A stretch of DNA of 64,000 nt, taken from assembly GCA_921293015.1 (NCBI GenBank), contig OV121081.1, positions 63,691,022 through 63,755,021 on the forward strand, written 5' to 3'. The position numbers and the translations under genes are program-made. The notes beneath the pieces are model-generated. The model had not been told where the DNA came from. It ran no database searches and saw nothing but the letters and a program-made list of their open reading frames with translations. Positions 46,401 through 55,400 of this stretch are shown here, piece by piece. Within the stretch, counting starts at the first letter, position 1. Every line of letters begins with the position of its first letter. The stretch is from Phorcus lineatus. Lineage: Eukaryota > Mollusca > Gastropoda > Trochida > Trochidae.

Positions 46401-49400
46401 TGAACGACTTCAGTCAACATTGTAATTTATGAAAATTCATTAAAATTCTTTTCATGTAAATATTTAAATATCTTTAATTCTATAGGAATGAAGCGTAGTT
46501 TAGTTTATGGTAAGTTAATAACTTAAATTATAATTTGAAGCAATGTAATTTCTTCAATTAATGTGTTAATCGTGATATTTGTTTCTTTAACTGTTGCCTA
46601 CTGAGAGTCCGATTGCAAATGTAATTATTTCCTAATTGTTACAACCAAATATACTGCTCTCTACAGATCTACATTAACAGATAGGACATGTAAAAAAGGC
46701 AAAGTTTTTTTTTGGGAGACTGAATAACTAAAAAGGTTAGAGACATGTGATGGAGACAATTTGACCTGAGAGAAGACGTTTTTCAAAGATAGATGTGCCG
46801 CATTCTGAAGATTCTAAAATGTTCAAATTCCCGTTCCACTATGAACCTCCCTTTAAGAGGCAGTATTTGATTAGCCAAATAAATATTACAAACTGTAAAT
46901 TACTATGAACAAGTGACGACCTATGATCGACTAGCTAGATAAGCGACTTCAGCAGTTCCTATCTATCAGCAGAATCTGATGATAATCTTTCGAATGTTAG
47001 GTAAAATGTGGAAGATTTTCAATTGGTGACCATTGGTTTGTTCCCGTTTCCATCGTAAGAAAATGATAATTGGCAATCGTGCGGTTAATAAAAATCAAGA
47101 GGACAAGGTACGGTTACATATATAAACTTGTCATTCGAAATAAAACATTTGTTTGTCCACTCAGTTTAAGTTTGACAGCATGACTCAGTTGCAAACAATG
47201 TCCCACAAAATCTATACAATACGTGTGGCCACAAACCCGAGACTAAATTGTGTTAGTAAAGTATACCGTATGAAGAAGTAGACAAAGGACAATTTTTTGT
47301 TGGTAAATCTGAGATGTTAGTCCGCTTCAAAGGCATTGGTATTTCATCATCGATAGTCCTTGTCCCTAGTTAAAAAATAAGTATACACTTGTTTCATAGA
47401 CAGTTTGTTTCGGCGGCGGCTGCTTGTTGAAGTTTTAAGACTCTAAATCCTCCACTATCACATTGCGCGTTAGTGAAGAATACGCTAAGGCTCTTGCAAA
47501 CACATATGATGTCATCAAAACCTAAGTACACGTTGGAGGGGAATAGAACAAATATGTCTTTGGATTTCGACTGATCGATTATTTTTCAACATTGAAGGGG
47601 AGAAGAAGATGTGTTGACTCTGGTAACTGACTCGGATACCTGGAAGAGTCATGTCAGCAGGAATTCGCCTCACATGGCCTATCGTCTACTAGGGAACATT
47701 TATGCTATTTTTGAGATAAATATGTAATAGGAGACAAAGAGGGTCCCGATGGTTCGTGAAATAACATTAATCTTGAGGTTAAATACGGCTTAGAATAAGG
47801 CATGCTGCAACAAAACATTCCGGATCAATTTGCCCAGTTGATAGAAAAATATACCTTGTGATCCTAAAATGTTTCCCCTGGAAAATGCAAGGTTAGTTTG
47901 CGTTCTTAATATTCAGTCTACAGCTTTAAACCACAGCTCGATAAAAACATAGATCTAGCTGTTCAAAAGAGATCTTTCCTGGTGCGAGTGTCCAGCATTG
48001 TCATCTTTGTTATGGTACTTTCGTCTAAATTCAGCTTGCAACTTTTTGTTTTGGTATTGTTATATAACTGTTTGGGAATGCATGTTTATGGATAAAATCC
48101 TTTTGAAACTACTTTGATATAAAGTGAGTACTAGAGTTTTCATTGAACCTATTCAACACAACCGTCATTGAAACTTACTGAAATTAATTCAATCTCAAAA
48201 TTAATAACCTAAAATGAAACGGGTAAACTTTGCACTGTTTGTATGTATACATACACGACTATATGTACTCATATGAGAAACCATTAAACTTTATCATAAT
48301 TCTAGCTTAAAATGTGACAATTACAGAAAAAAACTTTGTCAAAAAATCTGAAAGTCATGCATTCTAGAAAGCTGAAACAAAGTTCCATTTGATAGCTTTT
48401 TACTGTGTAAGTTTTACTTTATGAACAAGTCTGCTTCAACGTTCTATGAAACAAAGTTCCATTTTATAGCTTTTAACTGTGTATGTTTTACTTTATGAAC
48501 AAGTCTGCTTCATTGTCGTATGTTGTACTCATATATTCTAATAACGGTCGGTTTTGGAGCCACAATTATCATTTACGACCAGTTGATATCGAAACTGTTT
48601 CTAGCGTAAAATCATTTATTGAATATGTTATAGTTCAAATTCATTAGCATCACACTTTAAAATAGTTATGAACACGTCCCAAGTAATAATTTTCCTTTTA
48701 ATTAGTCTCAAACATATACTGTTTATGTATCCTTTGTGATTGGTTCAGTTAATGCCTCCTTAAATTCACAACCCTCCCCCATGTGAGCGTAAAGGTGCTG
48801 GGGATGGCATGTGTGCACTAATTCTACTGTCTACATACCTACTTTTGTTCGACAAAGAGACTTAATTATGTCACAAACGTGTATAGTGTTGTTCTCGGAG
48901 TCAGTCTCATTTCGTCTCGAGTCCGTACTTCAAACATTCAAACTTAATCTGAATCATTTGAAAACCGAATGAAATGTTCCTCTTTAGACCAAGTTGTGCC
49001 ATATGAGAATGACCTGCCAGCATTAATAACAATCTTGCAAGGTTTAGAATGGCGAGATATCACTACATCAAAAGATATGTTCTCAATCGCTATTCCGTCA
49101 GGTTTTAAAGATTATCCAAGCGGCTTGAGGATTAGGCGCAAATCTTCCCATAGACAGGTTAAACCTTCTGATCATCGTTTCTCTATGACATACGTCAACA
49201 CAGGATAAATCATATTTAATGTCTCCTCGCAACGTGAGATTTTATAATCGACCGACGGGCGATGCACTTGCTGCGATTTGTTGTGTAAATATGATAGCGT
49301 TTGATATACAATCGCTAGTGACATTTTTTTCGGATTTCGCCACGTGAATCCAAAGTGTTTGCTTAGATGACCCTTACTGCGCATGCGTGGAGCGAATGTT

Positions 49401-52400
49401 AGCACCTCGTTACGATGTGCACAGTGGCTGTGTAAACAAAGATGTTCATTTCAACAAGCAGAAAACAGAAAAGTACATAAATTCAAATAATTCAAACCAA
49501 GTGAATGAATGATTGCCATGCAAATGTTTTTTAAAAGAAGATTTAATTTCCTGTTGACAATGGGTAATTTTTTTTTTCCATTTCAGTTATTCTCATTTTC
49601 ATTTTTTTTTATTCTTTGGACTTTATAAGTTGGTCCTCGGGGGTGTAGTAAAGGCAACATTACGCTGTTGGTGGAAGAACGTAACATATATAATAATCAA
49701 GAATTTCTAGTTTTATATTTTACGACTTTACGTATCTAGTATCCAACCAATTGATCAACGATTTAATGCATACACGTATATGGTCCCATAATTTCCAGTG
49801 TGAAGATGCATGCCTATCCTACAAATATGTTTGATAAAAAAAATAAAGAATTAAAGAATTGTAAGATAATTGATTTTTTCCATGTATATTTTTGTCTTTG
49901 CATGGTAAACAAACCCGAAGAGGTGAGTGAATTTACGTTTAAACTTTCTTTGTTTAAATCAAGAAATATTTCAATCATTCACTTTGCAGCCGGGACATAT
50001 CACCGCTCACATAAAAATAATGTTTTGAATAATAGTATAATAAGTACTGTAATCGAAAGAGACTGCACGCACGTTTAAATGAAATTTGCATTAAATGTTT
50101 TAGAATAGAAATATTGAGTTAAATTTTTTAAACAGAAATTACATTTAATTCAATTTAACTTAAAGACACATTCTGCAAGGTGTTATACTAAATCGTATTG
50201 ACGCAATGTTGTTCTCTTTATCAACTTAAGGCTGATTATTAAGTCTAAATAATCAAGCGCCGAAGCTCGAATCCTTTCGCTAACACACTAACTACATAAA
50301 AACCAACCAGAAGCGGAGGGCCAGAGGCTGTCCATACACAGAGATCTAGGGGGCAGTTTATAAAACAACACCTCCAGCCCCCAAATCCGCTTTGCTTGTT
50401 TGGGCAATGGGGATGTGACGCTACTTCGGGCCGGATTCACCTTTCACAACACCAACACCCCCTCCCCCAATGTTACTTGTCTTGATCTAGATCATGACGT
50501 TTCGTCTCAGTTTGTAGGTCATTGGTCCATGTACAAACAATTATATATATGAAATAAATGACAATATGTAGACATTTAACTCTCAGTTTATGGCAGATCG
50601 ACATTTAAGAACTAATTTGATAACTTCTGCTCAATTCATGAAACTACAACATCATACGATGATGAGATTAAGATAGAAACTATGTATCAACCGATACGTC
50701 TGTGGAGGATACATGAGACTGGGTAGGAAGATTCTGGATAATATTCTCACGACGCTGGTAACACGTACTTACACGATGTGTCTTAACAGTCGAGTTGTTT
50801 TCCAAACATTCTTTATTTCATTACTGTTTGTGACATTTTGAAATTGAATTTGGAAATATGTTGGAGGTTTTTTTTATCAGTAAGGTAACATTGCCTATTG
50901 GCTGCGAATCATGTTAATAATGTACCCGAAAAACTTGTAAACAAGGAATATTCGCATACTATAGCTAAGAATATAGAATTGCTATGAAACATAACAAATT
51001 ATCACCCAAGAAGGCAAATAAATGCTGAGGCAATTCAAGACTGAACTTCACCATCATGTATAGCATGTTCACCATCATGTATAGCATGTTCACCATCATG
51101 TATAGCATGTTCACCATCATGTATAGCATGTTCACCATCATGTATAGCATATTGACCATCATGTATAGCATGTTCACCATCATGTATAGCATGTTCACCA
51201 TCATATATAGCATGTTCACCATCATGTATAGCATGTTCACCATCATGTATAGCATGTTGACCATCATGTATAGCATGTTCACCATCATGTATAGCATGTT
51301 CACCATCATGTATAGCATATTGACCATCATGTATAGCATGTTCATCATGTATAGCATATTGACCATCATGTATAGCATGTTCACCATCATGTATAGCATA
51401 TTGACCATCATGTATAGCATGTTTACCATCGTGTATAGCATGTTCAAGTTTACATTTAGAGTGTGCTTCCTGATATTCATAACGATATATTTATTTTTTC
51501 CGATTCCAATAACTGAATGGCATTAATGTACCTTGTAAATATTACCTCTGGCATAACTAAGATAAACCAAGCGCCCTATCCATATTTTAGCCAGGTATTT
51601 GCAGTTCATTAGTTCCAAAATAGACCTTTATTAAACTCGGATCACCTTGAGATGGCGAATGGTTATGTCAACTCTTCATGTTTTATGAATCCATGTTTAT
51701 TCAGTCCCTTCAGATATCCAGCCGGACGAAACATGTGAATACCTTGCAAGGTTAATATTTCAACCCTGACGGTGATATCCTCATTGTCAACAACACATCG
51801 AGCACTTCATATTTTGCTTCCACATCAAGGCTTTTTCATAAATGTTTCACTTTGTCGATAACATTGTCATTATATCTCTTTATACCGGAGATAGGCTGGT
51901 GGAGATCTCCTGGAATGCCGAAAGGCCAAATTGATAATCAGGTGGAAAGAGCGACGTGTTCAAGTTCTTTACTTGAAGCATTAGCCTGTGGTTGAATTAT
52001 GTTTCCATGGCATCAGAATGCGTCATGTCCATACAATGCACCTACCGACAATCAAACTGCCCGAAAATTTAGATTAACAAGATCCCATGATGTTTTGCAT
52101 TGTCAGCAAGAATACAATGTTTGTCTCCCATAATGAGAATGTCGAATCAAAGATACATTGAATATAGTTTCCAATTCTATTGTAATATGAATTAAATTAT
52201 GATATTCTTTATTCTAGTTATGTCATTATTCCTTATTCCATTGTTAATTAATCCAAAGTAAATAAACCACAACGAATGGTATAAACGTTTGTCACTTTAT
52301 ATTGTTTTTGCAATATCATGAATTCAGTTGCTGCCAGTCGAGTACTGTATGTGAATATCAAATATCGAATATATTTTTCAAAGTGTGCTGTATTTCTACT

Positions 52401-55400
52401 TGTACCCTCTTTCAAAGTTACTTTAAATAGTTGGAAAGTAAATGATTCCTAAGGCACGTCATTATTTCCTGAAGTGGAACGTGAACACTTGTTCCCTTGT
52501 TCTGCGTTAAGGATGTAAAACACAGAAATGTCGATTAAATTTAAACGTCGGGAGAGAAACTTCACGGAATGGTTGGTTACAGGAAACCCTGACAGCCATT
52601 GAGTTCCCCGGCAGTGTTACTTCTAGCAGGTTTCTACTTCTCTGATTGTGCAAATGAGTGCCGCGAGGTTGAGGACATTCTCAAGATGTACCACAAACAG
52701 ACAAGGAGCAAGTACGTTTCCTTGCCCTTATCAACCGCACTCGTTTCCTTCCTCGCTGCCATTTACAGGATTTGTGTCATTAGTACCTGACGTTATTCAC
52801 GCTTTTATTCTCGATGAGGAGTTTTTTTTCAAACACTTTCTATGGGAAATTAAGTTGGCGCACTAAGTTCAAATATGTCATTTTTATATGCTTTAAAAAC
52901 CTCTAACCTCATACCTGATGATTGTTAAATATCAATGGACCCTTCTTTCTGCCTGATCTTTGAGTAAGATAAACAATACAAAAACTCAAATTGAACTTTT
53001 TTGAATTTTCAATTAAATTTTTCCTGTCTCATTAACTTACTTTTGATTTGATTTGGCGTTCAACTTTCAAATGATGTTCAGCTCATCATTTGAATACTGT
53101 TCTTGAACTTGAAGAACGTTTTGTCTATCATTGAATGTTTTCATAATGATCAGTATAGAAATTAAAACTAATAATCTTTCAATCTGTGTTGTTTGACAGG
53201 AGTCTCCTCCCAACAAGAAAACTAAGGTTGAGGGACTTCCGCTGCTCATCCTTTAATGAACAGCAATTATTTACTCTAAGGGATGCATGTAATTTGAGAA
53301 CAAACCTTGTCAGTATGACAACAGATAGCAAAAAGCATTGCGTTGATAGATTCATATTGACAAATGACTGAAATGGGTCAAAAGATGTATTCACCATTAT
53401 ACCATTACACGCGGACCATTGATCAAATTATAGTGATCTTGAAGGATCAACATATTGGGAATGATTAATTATTCAAGTATAATATTCATATTCACTATTG
53501 TAGCCTACGATACCTTTACCAGAATCAGGCCTTTAATGAAGGCTAAAGTCATTATTATTTACAATGATGTCGATAGTTTGTAATATGAGATAAATTGTTC
53601 TGTTATAATGCTTTGCTGCTACGGTGTACTGGTGTCACAGACGAAATATATAGCAATTGCGTCGGGTTGACACATTATGGACTCACGTAATTGTCAACCA
53701 TTCATAGCATTGCTCCAGGAACAAACTTATTCAATCATTATATAGACTAAACATCGCCAATGTTGATTTCTCAATATAAAAACCGTTATCAGTAGGACAA
53801 TCAACGCTTTGTTGATGGTAAATTGATAAATTAATGATATTAAATAAAAATGAATATTAAAAAACATAACTGGTATAAGTGTGAACGATTGCTATAGAGA
53901 GTTCCTATGTATGACAAACATTATACTGTAAAACCATTGCTCAGCTTATAGTAGATGAGGTTATGTGGTAAAGCATATTAGTTATTTAGATTTGGATTTT
54001 AAGGATAATGAACGTTTTTGCTTAGTTAACATGTTGACAATGATGGATTCAGGATATTTTCTGAAGATTTACTTTGAATATCTTTTAGGTCCATTCTGTG
54101 TTTGACATATCAGAGAGGGTATTTGTTCGGGAATTTTCGGATACTAATGTATGAGAATGCTAATTGATTTAGCTTATACATTGTAAGTCACATGACTAGC
54201 TTGAATAGCCTGCCCCTTCACATACAGATACATACAAAGAGTGAAAAGAATCTGATAATATCTAACCCATACATTCTAACAAATCTGGAAATTCTTAACG
54301 AGTAAAGGGAATGATTACTTATAATGTAAATGATTCATAATAACATTACGTACGCTAGACTTACATTTTAAAAAAAAATCGTTTTAGCAAACACACCCCG
54401 AAAAAACCTACTTGATTGCAAATCTATGTAAATGTACCTATCAGCGCCTTTTTGTTATATTACAGTTGTGATGAAATAGGTTATCCGGTTGTTGGGTTGT
54501 AATAATGAACATTATAATTTCGAATGTCACGTTCTCACGAGGTTAAATTTCAAGGGACAGCAGCGCGTCTCATAAGTAAACAAAGTGATCTCAAGAAAAT
54601 GTAAAGATAGTTGTCAATCGCGAGGCAATCTGGTATGATCAAAAGAACTGCTTCTCAAACGATCCTCACATGTTCGGTTAAGCTTTGCGAATCCATTTCC
54701 CTGCCTTAAATTATTAAAAGGTCTTCACACTAAAATGACTGGCAGTAGTTTTTCTTGATACTTGATTCTTTCATCTAAAACTACGGATAATCGGGTTGAG
54801 TCATGAGGTATTTGACCCTCTGAAGATAATGCCTTTGCCATAAACATAAATGTATCGGCGAAAATTTGAAGAAATATTTTTTTTTAAAAACGTGCTACTG
54901 TCCCTTTTAGTTTAGAGTACGATGGACCAAATTATTGTTGTAATGAGAAATTGGGAATACGTTCGACGCCGTGCTCCAGATTCCACTCTACCACGGAAGA
55001 AGTGATCATTGTGTACTTCAGATGATTATCAAACTGAATGAGTGAGTGACTTATGTACGTCAGGTGATTATCAAACTGAATGAGTGAGTGAGTTATTGTT
55101 TGGCGCCGCTTCAGCAATATTTCAGCCATTAGCGGCGTTATCAAACTCGAACTCTGTTTCTGCGATGCGCAAAATAAAGTTCAGGTTCCGATAGTAAACG
55201 TAAACTCTAAAGACAGTGGAACGTGTAATCCTAACTCTAGCTTATCAGTTCAAAAGTATGACCAGTTATTGAGAATACGTGATATGTTGTTGGCAATCTT
55301 TCCTTTGAGATACTGACATTTGCACACGCATTACCGTTACGACTCTGAAACAAGTAGTTCGTACGTCATGTTGACAGCTGTTGCATAGTCATGCAAAACA

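Noticed and set aside
50965-51480. 171-codon heptapeptide frame (MLYMMVN)
   Set aside because: It is the period-21 minisatellite in intron 1; a frame on the opposite strand is equally open.
52599-52790. 63-codon frame with an LLAGFYFSD stretch loosely like a BIR domain start
   Set aside because: None of the zinc-binding Cys/His pattern follows, the frame is short, and no matching exon was found around it.
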